Source of the DNA: Franzmannia qiaohouensis
GTDB taxonomy: Bacteria; Pseudomonadota; Gammaproteobacteria; Pseudomonadales; Halomonadaceae
Direction: 5' to 3'
DNA: 64,000 nucleotides
NCBI RefSeq assembly: GCF_031451695.1
Contig: NZ_JARWAM010000002.1
Coordinates: 1 to 64,000, forward strand
The translations under genes were made by a program, and so were the position numbers. The notes beneath the pieces are model-generated. The model saw only the letters and a list, made by a program, of their open reading frames with translations, searched no databases and was not told the DNA's origin. Positions 35,608 to 44,755 of the stretch are shown here, one piece after another. The stretch's first letter is position 1, and every line of letters starts with the position of its first letter.

Positions 35608-36333
35608 ATGAACGTCCTGATTTTGGGCGGCACCACGGAAGCCAGTGCCCTGGCGGCTGCCCTGGCCGAGCGCGGGATCCCTGCCCTGTTCAGCTATGCC
35701 GGCCGGGTGGCGATCCCCAAGGCGCAGCCGCTGCCGACCCGGGTTGGCGGCTTCGGTGGCGTGGAGGGCCTGACGGCCTTTGTGGCAGATAACCGCATCA
35801 CTCATCTGGTTGACGCCACCCATCCCTTCGCCGAGCAGATGAGCCGCAACGCCATCGCCGCGGCGCAGCGCAGCGGCATCCCTTGCCTCGCCCTGACTCG
35901 CCCGCCCTGGCAACCCCAGGCCGGCGACCGCTGGCAGCGGGTCACCGGCGTCGAGGCGGCGGTGGAGGCGCTGTCCGGCCCAGCCGAGCGTATCCTGCTG
36001 GCCATCGGCCGCCAGCAGCTCGCCGCCTTCGCCGCCCAGCCCCAGCACCACTATCTGCTGCGGCTGGTCGATGCTCCAGCGGTTCCGCCCCCCCTGCCCC
36101 GTCACCGGGTGATTCTTGAGCGTGGCCCCTTCACCCTGGACGGCGACCTGGCACTGCTGCGGGAACATGGCATCGAGCGGGTGGTGTGCAAGAACGCCGG
36201 CGGCGCCGGTGCCATCGCCAAGCTCACCGCGGCCCGCCAACTGGGGCTGCCGGTGGTGATGATCGAGCGGCCGGCGCTTCCCCAGCGTCAGGAAGTCCAT
36301 ACCGTCGAGAAGGTACTCGCCTGGCTCGCTTAG
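35608..36333 (+). CDS. cobK: Precorrin-6A reductase
   Basis: This 241-residue NADPH-dependent enzyme reduces precorrin-6A to precorrin-6B. It opens with VLILGGTTEASALAAALAERG and carries the family blocks VDATHPFAEQMSRNAIAA, LLAIGRQQLAAF and VVCKNAGGAGAIAKLTAARQLGLPVVMIERP. I chose the ATG at 35608; the frame from 35578 adds unrelated residues. It is the only corrin gene in the cluster on the plus strand. Its stop is followed directly by a MITE-like element. Confidence 0.94.
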   Translation: MNVLILGGTTEASALAAALAERGIPALFSYAGRVAIPKAQPLPTRVGGFGGVEGLTAFVADNRITHLVDATHPFAEQMSRNAIAAAQRSGIPCLALTRPPWQPQAGDRWQRVTGVEAAVEALSGPAERILLAIGRQQLAAFAAQPQHHYLLRLVDAPAVPPPLPRHRVILERGPFTLDGDLALLREHGIERVVCKNAGGAGAIAKLTAARQLGLPVVMIERPALPQRQEVHTVEKVLAWLA

Positions 36334-36472
36334 AGGACGTTTACAAATTACTGCGCTCGGCCATGCATCGTTGAAATCAGCCTTAAAATGCTCATTTAAC
36401 ACCCGTAAACTCCGCTTTTTCGGCTAATTTCGCCTTGCCTGACCGTCGCTCGTGACATTTGTAAACGCCCTC
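36333..36472. repeat. MITE-like element between cobK and cobJ
   Basis: This 140-bp element has near-perfect terminal inverted repeats, GAGGACGTTTACAAAT and ATTTGTAAACGCCCTC. Its core (AAATGCTCATTTAACACCCG and TAAACTCCGCTTTTTCGGC) is homologous to the core of the element at 61740-61880 read in reverse. It exactly fills the gap between the converging cobK and cobJ stops and could act as a two-way terminator. Confidence 0.8.
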
Positions 36473-37255
36473 TTATGAACCCGTCCCTGACACCGAGCGC
36501 GGCGTATAGATCCAGGGCGCGCCCTCGGCGGTACGCTCGATCAGCCGCGTCTGGCTGGAGCCGACTATTACCAGGGTGCGCATATCGGCCATCGCCGGCT
36601 GGGCCTGGCCAAGGGTGGTTACGCTTAGCGACTCCTGCGGGGTGGAGACGGCCCGGGCGAACATGATCAGGCGCGCTGGGCCGCAGGCCTCGCGCAACAC
36701 CTCGAGCGCACGCTCGAAGCCCTCCGGTCGCGCCTTGGAGCGGGGGTTGTAGAAGGCCATGGCGAAGTCGGCCTCGGCGGCCAGCCGCAGGCGCCGTTCG
36801 ATCAGCGCCCAGGGCTTGAGGTTGTCGGAGAGGTTGATACAGCAGAAGTCATGCCCCAGCGGCGCCCCCAGCCGCGCACTGGCGGCCAGCATGGCGGAGA
36901 TGCCCGGCAGCACCTGGATATCCAGCTCGCGCCAAGCCGGCTCACCCGCTTCCAGCGCTTCGAACAGCGCCGCGGCCATGGCGAACACCCCGGGATCGCC
37001 GGATGAGACCACCACCACCCGATGCCCGTCGGCGGCCAACTGCAGCGCCTGCTCGGCGCGGCGTATCTCTTCGCGGTTGTCCGAGCCGTGGCGCGTGAGC
37101 CCCAGCCGCGGCGGCACCCGCTCCACATAGGGCAGGTAGCCCACCGCATCGGTGGCCTCACTCAGCGCGGCAGAGACCTCGGGGGTGATCAGTGCCTCAG
37201 CCCCCGGCCCCAGGCCGACCACCTTTAGCCAACCGGCGTTGCGCTTGGCTGTCAT
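36473..37255 (-). CDS. cobJ: Precorrin-3B C(17)-methyltransferase
   Basis: This 260-residue S-adenosylmethionine-dependent enzyme methylates C-17 and contracts the ring. The sequence shows WLKVVGLGPGAEALITPEVSAAL, DAVGYLPYVERV, VVVVSSGDPGVFAMAAALFEAL and the CobJ/CbiH block HDFCCINLSDNLKPWALIERRL with FAMAFYNPRSKARP. It overlaps the cobI stop by 4 nt and ends the riboswitch-led operon. Confidence 0.95.
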   Translation of the reverse strand: MTAKRNAGWLKVVGLGPGAEALITPEVSAALSEATDAVGYLPYVERVPPRLGLTRHGSDNREEIRRAEQALQLAADGHRVVVVSSGDPGVFAMAAALFEALEAGEPAWRELDIQVLPGISAMLAASARLGAPLGHDFCCINLSDNLKPWALIERRLRLAAEADFAMAFYNPRSKARPEGFERALEVLREACGPARLIMFARAVSTPQESLSVTTLGQAQPAMADMRTLVIVGSSQTRLIERTAEGAPWIYTPRSVSGTGS

Positions 37256-37992
37256 GGCCGCCTCCCGTTGCCGTGGATCACCACGATCGAAAAATAGGGC
37301 ACGCTCTCGTCGACCTCACGGAAGGGGCGTATGCGCTGCTGTGGCATAGCGGCGTACTCGATCAACCAGGCTTCGTCTTCGCGGCCGCTGCTGGCCAGCG
37401 CCCGGCGCAGCTTGTCCAGGTGGCGGCCGATCTTCATCACCACCAGGGCGTCGGTCTCGGCGATGCGCTCGCTCAGCGTCGCCTCCGGCAGGGTGCCCAT
37501 CAGCACGGTGAGAATGTCGTCGCCCCAGGTCACCGGTTGCCCGGTGGCGGTCCAGGCGGCAGACATGCCGGTGATGCCGGGCACCACCGCCACCGGCACC
37601 CGCCCCTGCAGGCGGGTATAGAGGTGCATGAAGGAGCCGTAGAAGAACGGGTCGCCTTCGCACAGCACCACCACATCGCGGCCCGCCTCGGCGATCTCGC
37701 ACAGCTGCGCGACGCTGCGCTCATAGAAGGCCGCGAGCAGTGCGTTGTAGCGGGGGTCGTCGAAGGGGATCTCGGTGGTGACCGGGTACTCCATGGGCAG
37801 CTCGATGGCATCGGACGCGAGCATGCCGTCGACGATGCGCCGGGCATGTCCGGTGCGGCCCTTCTTGCGGAAATAGGCGACGTGTGAGGCGCCGCGGATC
37901 AGCCGATCCGCGCGCACGCTCATCAGGTCCTGGCTGCCGGGCCCGAGGCCAACGCCGTGAATGGTGCCCGGTATGCTGCGCTCGTGGGTCAT
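37252..37992 (-). CDS. cobI: Precorrin-2 C(20)-methyltransferase
   Basis: This 246-residue tetrapyrrole methylase converts precorrin-2 to precorrin-3A. It has IHGVGLGPGSQDLMSVRADRLI, VAYFRKKGRTGHAR, the MEYPVTTEIPFDDPRY block and VVLCEGDPFFYGSFMHLYTRLQ typical of CobI. I chose the ATG at 37992, which overlaps the cobH stop by 4 nt. A longer frame to 38397 runs over cobH and is a shadow. Confidence 0.95.
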   Translation of the reverse strand: MTHERSIPGTIHGVGLGPGSQDLMSVRADRLIRGASHVAYFRKKGRTGHARRIVDGMLASDAIELPMEYPVTTEIPFDDPRYNALLAAFYERSVAQLCEIAEAGRDVVVLCEGDPFFYGSFMHLYTRLQGRVPVAVVPGITGMSAAWTATGQPVTWGDDILTVLMGTLPEATLSERIAETDALVVMKIGRHLDKLRRALASSGREDEAWLIEYAAMPQQRIRPFREVDESVPYFSIVVIHGNGRRP

Positions 37993-38618
37993 TCGCTGCG
38001 ATCCGCCATGGCATTGAGGGCGGCCACCGTCACCGCGCTGCCGCCGAGTCGCCCGCGCACGATGCAGCAGGGCACCTCGCCACTCTCCCACAGCGCCTGC
38101 TTGGATTCCGCGGCGCCCACGAAGCCCACCGGGCAGCCGATGATCGCCGCCGGCCGCGGGCAGGCGGGGTCTTCCAGCATGTTGAGCAGATGGAACAGCG
38201 CGGTGGGTGCGTTGCCGATCGCCACCACCGCGCCCTCCAGGTGCGGTCGCCACAGCTCCAGCGCCGCCGCCGAGCGGGTGTTGCCCAGCTCGCGGGCAAG
38301 GTCGTGGACCCGCTCGTCGTGCAGGGTGCAGATCACCGGGTTGTCTGCCGGCAGGCGCTTGCGGGTAATGCCCTCGGAAACCATGCGTGCGTCGCACAGT
38401 ACCGGCGCGCCGCCCTCCAGCGCCGCCCGGGCGCGGTTCACCGCATCGCCGCGAAAGTGAATATATGCGGCGAGCTCCACCAGCCCGGCGGCATGGATCA
38501 TGCGCACGGCCACCGGCTCCTCTTCCGGCGCGAAGCGCGCCAACTCGGCCTCGCGCCGGATGATGGAAAAGGACTCCCGGTAGATAGCCGGGCCATCCGT
38601 TTCATAGACGTAAGGCAT
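37989..38618 (-). CDS. cobH: Precorrin-8X methylmutase
   Basis: This 209-residue enzyme moves the methyl group from C-11 to C-12, giving hydrogenobyrinic acid. The conserved active-site His lies in VAVRMIHAAGLVELA. The blocks PVLCDARMVSEGITRKRLPADNPVICTL, IGNAPTALFHLLNML and AAIIGCPVGFVGAAESKQAL are those of CobH/CbiC. It overlaps the cobG end by 17 nt. Confidence 0.96.
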   Translation of the reverse strand: MPYVYETDGPAIYRESFSIIRREAELARFAPEEEPVAVRMIHAAGLVELAAYIHFRGDAVNRARAALEGGAPVLCDARMVSEGITRKRLPADNPVICTLHDERVHDLARELGNTRSAAALELWRPHLEGAVVAIGNAPTALFHLLNMLEDPACPRPAAIIGCPVGFVGAAESKQALWESGEVPCCIVRGRLGGSAVTVAALNAMADRSE

Positions 38619-39771
38619 CGCTATTCTTCTCTAAGTGTTCGATAACATCGGCTTCAGTGAGGCCGCTGGCAATCGGCGCCGCGTCGGCGCGACCGCCTTT
38701 GATCAGATCATAGCGCCCGTTGCGCCCGGTCAGGCACAGGTCGGTCGGTTGCTGGCAGGCGCAGCCCTTGGCGCAGCCGGAGACATGCACGCTGCCCGCC
38801 ACCCGGCCGCTGAGGCGCTCGGCCAGTGCCAGGGTCTCGACGCTGGCCTGTTCGCAGTGCGGGGCGCCCGGGCACGCCTGCATGGCCAGGCGCGGATCGC
38901 GCTCATCGTCCAGCAGGCCGGCGATTGGCGCGCCGCATACGCCCTCGCCCTCCACCAGCAGGCGCCGCCAGGGCGTGACCCTTACCGCGCTGACCGAATC
39001 TTGTTCAACGACGGCCCGCAGCGCCGCGGCGGACACCCGCCCGAACGGCAGGCCAACCACCCGGCCGCGTCGATGCTCGCCCAGGGCCAGCCGCGCACCA
39101 GGCTCGGCGGGTGCGGCCACTGGCGGCGCCCAAGCTGGCAGCGGCGCCCGGTGCCGGCGCATCCGCCCGGCCTCTCGCCCACCGCTCTCGACGAACCAGT
39201 GGGCCAGCCGAATCAGCGCTCCGACAGCGGCGGCGGGCGAATCCACCGGGGTGCCCAATGCCCGCCCGTCGGCACGGAGGAGCAAGTCCCCTTCCGCCGA
39301 ACGCTCGATGCGCAAGTCGGCGGATACGTCGCCCAGCACCGGCGCATCCCCGGCATCGATGGCGATGCCCAGCTTGTCCGGCAGGGCCGGCAGCTCATCG
39401 ATACGGGTCTCCAGCAGGCAGGCCGCCACGTGGCTGGCGTCGCCCGCCTGCCAGTCGGGGGCCAGCAGCCGTTGCGGGCGGCGCTCCCTCTCGCGGTCCG
39501 GGTCGGCCAGCCCCTGCTCGACGAGGGCCTCCATCAGCCCTGGCCAGGTGGCGTCCGATACGCCCCGCAGCTGCAGGTTGGCGCGGCTGGTGAGTTCGAT
39601 CAGGCCGCTGCCGAAGGTCTCGGCCGCGGCGCACAGCGCCAGCAACTGGCCCCGGGTGAGCCGCCCCAGCCGCGGGCGCACTCGAACCAGCAGGCCATCT
39701 CCGGTGGCCATGGGTTTCCAGGCGCCGGGGCACCAGCCCCTGATGCGCGGCTTATCCGCCTTATCCATCAT
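38602..39771 (-). CDS. cobG: Precorrin-3B synthase
   Basis: This 389-residue iron-sulfur and haem-type monooxygenase related to sulfite reductase hydroxylates precorrin-3A using oxygen. It marks the pathway as aerobic. The N-terminal nitrite/sulfite-reductase ferredoxin-like half carries GDGLLVRVRPRLGRLTRGQL and SRANLQLRGV. The cluster-binding cysteines lie in ACPGAPHC and SGCAKGCAC near residues 310-345. It starts at ATGATG overlapping the cobN stop. Confidence 0.93.
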   Translation of the reverse strand: MMDKADKPRIRGWCPGAWKPMATGDGLLVRVRPRLGRLTRGQLLALCAAAETFGSGLIELTSRANLQLRGVSDATWPGLMEALVEQGLADPDRERERRPQRLLAPDWQAGDASHVAACLLETRIDELPALPDKLGIAIDAGDAPVLGDVSADLRIERSAEGDLLLRADGRALGTPVDSPAAAVGALIRLAHWFVESGGREAGRMRRHRAPLPAWAPPVAAPAEPGARLALGEHRRGRVVGLPFGRVSAAALRAVVEQDSVSAVRVTPWRRLLVEGEGVCGAPIAGLLDDERDPRLAMQACPGAPHCEQASVETLALAERLSGRVAGSVHVSGCAKGCACQQPTDLCLTGRNGRYDLIKGGRADAAPIASGLTEADVIEHLEKNSDALRL

Positions 39772-42700
39772 CAGGGCGCGAGCTCCCGGGTTTCGTCAAA
39801 CTCGAGCAGCAAGTCCTGCAGGGCCGTTCCCTGTTCGCCGGGTTCCCGCCACAGGCCGCGCTGCACGGCTTCCAGCAGCCGCTCGGCCATCTCCTCCAGC
39901 GCCGCCGGGTTGTGCTGGCGCAGGAACGCCTGGTTGGCGTCATCCAGCACCAGCGCTTCGCTCACCTGGGCATACTGGTAGTCGGCCACCAGGTCGGTGG
40001 TGGCGTCATAGGCGAACAGGTAGTCCACCGTCGCCGCCATCTCCGAGGCGCCCTTGTAGCCGTGCTCGCGCATCGCGTCTATCCACTTGGGATTGAGCAC
40101 CCGCGAGCGAATCACCCGCGCTAGCTCCTCCTCGAGGGTGCGCATCCGCGGCTGCGCCGGGTTGGCATGATCGGCGTGGTAGATGGTTGGCGCCTGCCCG
40201 GCCAGCGAGCGGCTGGCGTTGGCCATGCCGCCCTGGAATTCGTAGTAGCCGTTGGAGTCGAGGATATCGTGCTCGCGGTTGTCCTGGTTATGCATCACCG
40301 CGTCCAGGCCTTCGAGCTGGCGCTCGAAGGCTCCCCGGGCAGCGGTGCCGGACGCCGGGAACTGGCCGTAGGCGTAGGCGCCGGCCGCCAGGTAGGCCTC
40401 GGCCAGGTCGTCGGCGCTCTCCCAGGCGCGGCTGTCGATCATGCGGTTCAGGCCGGCGCCGTACTCGCCGGGCTTGCTGCCGAAGATCCGGTAGCCGGCT
40501 TCCCGGGCGGCAGCATCCGCGGCGAGCCCCTCGCCTTCGAGCTCCCGCTGGCGGGCCTGCACCGAGGTACGAATGGTATTGGCATCGCCGGGCTCGGCGT
40601 ATTCGGCCACCGCCTGCACCGCGCGGTCGAACAGGCGGATGACATTGGGGAAGGCGTCGCGGAAGAAGCCGGAGACGCGCAGGGTGACGTCGACCCGCGG
40701 TCGCCCCAATAGCATGGCGGGAATCACCTCGATATCGATCACCCGCTGCGAGCCCAGCGACCAGCGCGGCCGCACGCCCATCAAGGCGAAGGCCTGGGCG
40801 ATGTCGTCGCCACCGGTACGCATGGTGGCGGTGCCCCAGATCGACAGCCCCAGCCGCCGCGGGTAGTCGCCGTGATCCTGCAGGTAGCGCTCGATGAACG
40901 CCTGGGCCGACGCCTCGCCCAGCGTCCAGGCCGCGGGGGACGGAATCGCCCGGTTGTCGACGCTGAAGAAGTTGCGCCCGGTGGGCAGCACATCCAGGCG
41001 ACCGCGGCTGGGCGCGCCGCTCGGCCCGGGGGGCACGAAGCGACCCTCGAGGCCGTCGAGCAGCGACTGGATCTCCATCTCGGCGCCCTGCTGCATGTCG
41101 CGCCACAGTCGCTCGCGGGCAAACTGGCACTGCTCGGCGGTGGCCGGGTAGTCCCGGGCCAGGGTGGCCAGGCAGCCCTCCTCCAGGATATGTGACTCCA
41201 CCAGCCGCTGGGCGAGCAGCTCGAGGCGCTCGCGGGTATCGGCGGTGGTACGCCAGGGGGAAGCATCCCGCTCGGCCAGTGCCTGGGGCCGCGGTCCGTG
41301 CCACGGCGCGACCTCGGCCATCAGCGGATCGAAGTCACCGTGCGCACCGCACAGCCCGAGATCGTCCGCCAGGTTGTGCAGCAAGCCGCGCTGATCCGGC
41401 TTTTTCCCCCTCGGCAGCCGCAGGATGGCGACCAGGGTCGCGGCCAGCTTGTCCCGAGGCGGCAGGCTGCCCAGCACGTGCAGGCCGTGGCGAATCTGCG
41501 CCTCCTTGATATCGCACAGGAAGGTGTCGAGCTCATTGAGCAGGCGCTCGTCATCGCTGCCCTGCGCGGCGTCGCTGCCCTTGCCGCTCTGCGCCAGCTC
41601 GCGGTCGATGCCGGTGTCGCGCAGGTGGCCAAGGATCCGTTCGCGCAGCAGTGACTCGCGCCGCGGGTCCATGCCCAGGGCCTGATAGTACTCGTCGGTG
41701 AGCGCTTCCAACTCGGCCATGGCGCCGTAGAGCTCGGCGCGGGCCAGCGGCGGCATCAGGTGATCGATGATCACCGCCTGGCTACGCCGCTTGGCCTGGG
41801 CCCCTTCGCCGGGGTCGTTGACGATGAAGGGATAGAAGTGCGGCAGCGGCCCCAGGGCGATCTCCGGCCAGCACTCGGCGGAGAGCGCGGTGCTCTTGCC
41901 CGGCAGCCACTCGAGATTGCCGTGCTTGCCGACATGGATCACGGCATCCACCCGGTAGTGCTCGCGCAGCCAGAAATAAAACGCCAGGTAGCTGTGGGGC
42001 GGCACCAGGGCGGTGTCGTGGTAGCTCTGGGTGAGGTCGTCGACCTGCCCCGCTTCGACCAGGGCGCGCTCCGGCTGAATGCCGACGAAGGTCTCGCCCA
42101 GGCGGATCCCGGCGATCATCAGCCGGCCCTGGCGGCACTTGGGGTCCTGTTCGGGCGCCCCCCAGCGCGTCCACACCGCTTGCTGAAGCGGCGTAGGCAG
42201 GGTCCGAAACCAGGCCAGGTAGTCGTCGACGGCGATGCTCTGCCAGCAGCCACGCTGCGTCAGCCCCCGTCGCTCGTTGGTCACGCTCTGCTGCAGCTGG
42301 CGGATCAGCGCGTCGCCATCCTCCGGCAGCTGATCCACCGGGTAGCCCGCCGCGGCCAGCGCGCGCAGGATCGCCAGCGTCGAGGCCGGCGTATCCAGGC
42401 CGACGCCGTTGCCGATGCGACCGTCGCGATTGGGGTAGTTGGCCAGCACCAGCGCCAGGCGCTTGTCGGCGTTGGCGGTCAGGCGCAGATCGCAGTAGCG
42501 CCGCGCCAGCTCCGCGACGAAGGCGGCGCGCTCGGGATGCAGGGCGTGGCGGATCACCGCCAGTTGGCAGCGCTCGCTGTAGTGAGCCTCGCTCTTGAAG
42601 CCCACCGCCCGGGACATGATGCGCCCATCCATCTCCGGCAGTACCACCTGCATCGCCACGTCGCGGCTGGGCAGGCCGCCGGGCATCGCCTGCCAGTCCT

Positions 42701-43655
42701 CGGCGGTGCAGCTGGCCAGGATCGCCTGCAGGATCACCGGCCGCCCGACGAACAGCCCTTCGCATCGCCCGTGGGAGACCTCGTCGCCCAGGTGCTCCTG
42801 CTCATCCGGGTTGCGGTTGACCGAGAAACTGGTGGTATTGATCACCAACATGGCCCCGGTCTGCTCGATCAGGTGATTGACGAAGGCCACGCAGGTTTCG
42901 TCCTTGAGCGACGCTACCGCCACCGCCAGCGGCTCCAGCCCCTGGTCGCGCAGCGCCTCGATCATGCCGTCCAGCACCGCGGTGTTGGCGCCCTGCAGGT
43001 GGCTGCGGTAAAACAGCAGCAGGCAGACCGGGCGCTCGGGCCGACGATACGTCAACCACTCCCCAAGCGTGGCCTCCTGCCGTCCGGCGCTGCCTGGGTC
43101 GTAGAGCAGCGCCGCGGGCAGCGCCTTGGGCGCCTGCCAGGCCAGGTCCAGCCCCAGGCATTCGCTGCCGACGCAGCGCAGTAGCTGCTCGGCATTGTCC
43201 ACGCCGCCCTCGCGCAGGTAGCGCCACACCCGGTGGGCCAGGGCAACGGGGACGCTCGAGGCCTCCAGCAGGTCGTCGTCCGGGGCATCGCAGCCCGGCA
43301 CCAGGATCAGCTGGCGCCGCTGGTCGGCGGCGGCCCAGGCCAGCAGGCGATCGAAGCCGTAGCGCCAGTAGGCGCTGCCGCCCAGCAGCGAGACGATCAC
43401 CAGGCGCGCCTGGTCCAGCACGCGGTCCTCGTAGAGGTCGTAGGCGGCGGGCTTGACCAGGTTCATCCAGTTGGCCAGCCGCAGCGTGGGATAGCCGCCG
43501 GCTGCGCTCGCGTCCAGCCGCTCGACCGCCTGGGCCAGCGCCGACAGGCTGCTGTCGGCGGCGGACAGGATGACGATCTCGGCGGGGCTCTGCTGCAGGT
43601 CGACGATGCCCTCATCGTCGACGAAGCCCCCCGGCTTGGCGGCGAACAGGTGCAT
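39771..43655 (-). CDS. cobN: Cobaltochelatase subunit CobN
   Basis: This 1294-residue large subunit of the ATP-dependent chelatase inserts cobalt into hydrogenobyrinic a,c-diamide. It is related to ChlH/BchH. Typical blocks include LANYPNRDGRIGNGVGLDTPAS, FYFWLREHYRVDAVIHVGKHGNLEWLPGKS, PFIVNDPGEGAQAKRRSQAVIIDHLMPP and the C-terminal SGFFRDAFPNVIRLFDRAVQ. Length is usual for CobN. It needs ATPase partners; no cobS or cobT is nearby, and the fused ChlI/ChlD-like gene at 46131-47840 is the candidate partner. Start and stop abut cobW and cobG without gaps. Confidence 0.95.
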   Translation of the reverse strand: MHLFAAKPGGFVDDEGIVDLQQSPAEIVILSAADSSLSALAQAVERLDASAAGGYPTLRLANWMNLVKPAAYDLYEDRVLDQARLVIVSLLGGSAYWRYGFDRLLAWAAADQRRQLILVPGCDAPDDDLLEASSVPVALAHRVWRYLREGGVDNAEQLLRCVGSECLGLDLAWQAPKALPAALLYDPGSAGRQEATLGEWLTYRRPERPVCLLLFYRSHLQGANTAVLDGMIEALRDQGLEPLAVAVASLKDETCVAFVNHLIEQTGAMLVINTTSFSVNRNPDEQEHLGDEVSHGRCEGLFVGRPVILQAILASCTAEDWQAMPGGLPSRDVAMQVVLPEMDGRIMSRAVGFKSEAHYSERCQLAVIRHALHPERAAFVAELARRYCDLRLTANADKRLALVLANYPNRDGRIGNGVGLDTPASTLAILRALAAAGYPVDQLPEDGDALIRQLQQSVTNERRGLTQRGCWQSIAVDDYLAWFRTLPTPLQQAVWTRWGAPEQDPKCRQGRLMIAGIRLGETFVGIQPERALVEAGQVDDLTQSYHDTALVPPHSYLAFYFWLREHYRVDAVIHVGKHGNLEWLPGKSTALSAECWPEIALGPLPHFYPFIVNDPGEGAQAKRRSQAVIIDHLMPPLARAELYGAMAELEALTDEYYQALGMDPRRESLLRERILGHLRDTGIDRELAQSGKGSDAAQGSDDERLLNELDTFLCDIKEAQIRHGLHVLGSLPPRDKLAATLVAILRLPRGKKPDQRGLLHNLADDLGLCGAHGDFDPLMAEVAPWHGPRPQALAERDASPWRTTADTRERLELLAQRLVESHILEEGCLATLARDYPATAEQCQFARERLWRDMQQGAEMEIQSLLDGLEGRFVPPGPSGAPSRGRLDVLPTGRNFFSVDNRAIPSPAAWTLGEASAQAFIERYLQDHGDYPRRLGLSIWGTATMRTGGDDIAQAFALMGVRPRWSLGSQRVIDIEVIPAMLLGRPRVDVTLRVSGFFRDAFPNVIRLFDRAVQAVAEYAEPGDANTIRTSVQARQRELEGEGLAADAAAREAGYRIFGSKPGEYGAGLNRMIDSRAWESADDLAEAYLAAGAYAYGQFPASGTAARGAFERQLEGLDAVMHNQDNREHDILDSNGYYEFQGGMANASRSLAGQAPTIYHADHANPAQPRMRTLEEELARVIRSRVLNPKWIDAMREHGYKGASEMAATVDYLFAYDATTDLVADYQYAQVSEALVLDDANQAFLRQHNPAALEEMAERLLEAVQRGLWREPGEQGTALQDLLLEFDETRELAP

Positions 43656-44755
43656 CAGCGCGCCGTGGCAATCTCGGCGTCTGCCAGGGCGGCATGCAGG
43701 GCCGCGCTATCCAGCCCCTTGCCGATGATGACCAGCTGGGTTTGGCGCGCTTCGTCGGCTCGCCACAGGCGGTCGAAGTAGCCCTCCTGACGCTCCCCCA
43801 CGGCCTGGATCACCCGCCGCATGGGCTTGCCCGGCAGCGCCGCGAAGCCCTTGGCGCGGTAGATCTCATGGCGCTGCAGCAGCGCCTGGAGCCGCGCGGT
43901 CAGGGCCTCGCCATCCACCTCACCGAGGCGGATTACGCAGGAGTCGAAGTTGTCGTGGGCGTGGTCGTGGTGCGCCCCCTCGGCATGATGGCGATCGTGG
44001 TGGTTGTCGATGGCGTCGATATGCGACTCGCTGGCCGCCCCTATACCCATCAGGGCCTCCAGCTGGGCCTTGTCGCCGGCCAGGCTCTGGTCGATGAAGA
44101 GCGTCTTGACCGACGCCGGGACCCGCGCCCGCACCAGCGCCTCCACCCGCTCGCGATCGCCTGGCGCGAGCAGATCGGTCTTGGTGACCAGCACCAGGTC
44201 GGCGGCGCTCAGCTGGTCGTCGAGCAGTTCGCGCAGGCTGGGGTCGTGGTCGAGGGAGTCGTCGGCGCGGCGCTGGGCCTCCACCTTGTCGATGTCGCTG
44301 GCGTAGCGGCCGGCGGCCACCGCCGGGCCGTCGACCACGGTGATGATGGCATCCACGGTGCAGTGCTGACGCACCTCCGGCCAGTTGAATGCCTGGACCA
44401 GCGGCTTGGGCAGCGCCAGGCCGCTGGTCTCGATGAGGATATGGTCGATATCGTCGCGGCGGGCCACCAGCTGTTTCATCACCGGCAGGAACTCCTCCTC
44501 CACGGTGCAGCAGATGCAGCCGTTGGCCAGCTCATAGATGCCGTCTTCGACCTCCACCGGGGAGTCGTCGCCGTCGTCACAGTCGAGGGCACAGCCGCGC
44601 AGCAGGCTGGAGTCGATGTCCTGCTCGCCGAACTCGTTGATGATCACGGCGATGCGCTTGCCGGTCACCTGGCGCAGCATGCCGGCCAGCAGCGTGGTCT
44701 TGCCGCTGCCCAGAAAGCCGGTCACCACCGTGGCGGGGATCTTGTTCAGGTTCAT
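43655..44755 (-). CDS. cobW: CobW-type GTPase, metal chaperone
   Basis: This 366-residue COG0523 G3E GTPase is thought to load cobalt for corrin synthesis. The P-loop is VVTGFLGSGKTTLL (residues about 9-22). The metal-binding CICC lies in ELANGCICCTVEEEF, and the guanine motif TKTD follows. A His-rich run (HHDRHHAEGAHHDHAHD, about residues 253-270) precedes the C-terminal CobW_C domain. I chose the ATG at 44755, overlapping the cobB stop. Its place between cobB and cobN supports a cobalt role rather than zinc. Confidence 0.94.
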   Translation of the reverse strand: MNLNKIPATVVTGFLGSGKTTLLAGMLRQVTGKRIAVIINEFGEQDIDSSLLRGCALDCDDGDDSPVEVEDGIYELANGCICCTVEEEFLPVMKQLVARRDDIDHILIETSGLALPKPLVQAFNWPEVRQHCTVDAIITVVDGPAVAAGRYASDIDKVEAQRRADDSLDHDPSLRELLDDQLSAADLVLVTKTDLLAPGDRERVEALVRARVPASVKTLFIDQSLAGDKAQLEALMGIGAASESHIDAIDNHHDRHHAEGAHHDHAHDNFDSCVIRLGEVDGEALTARLQALLQRHEIYRAKGFAALPGKPMRRVIQAVGERQEGYFDRLWRADEARQTQLVIIGKGLDSAALHAALADAEIATAR

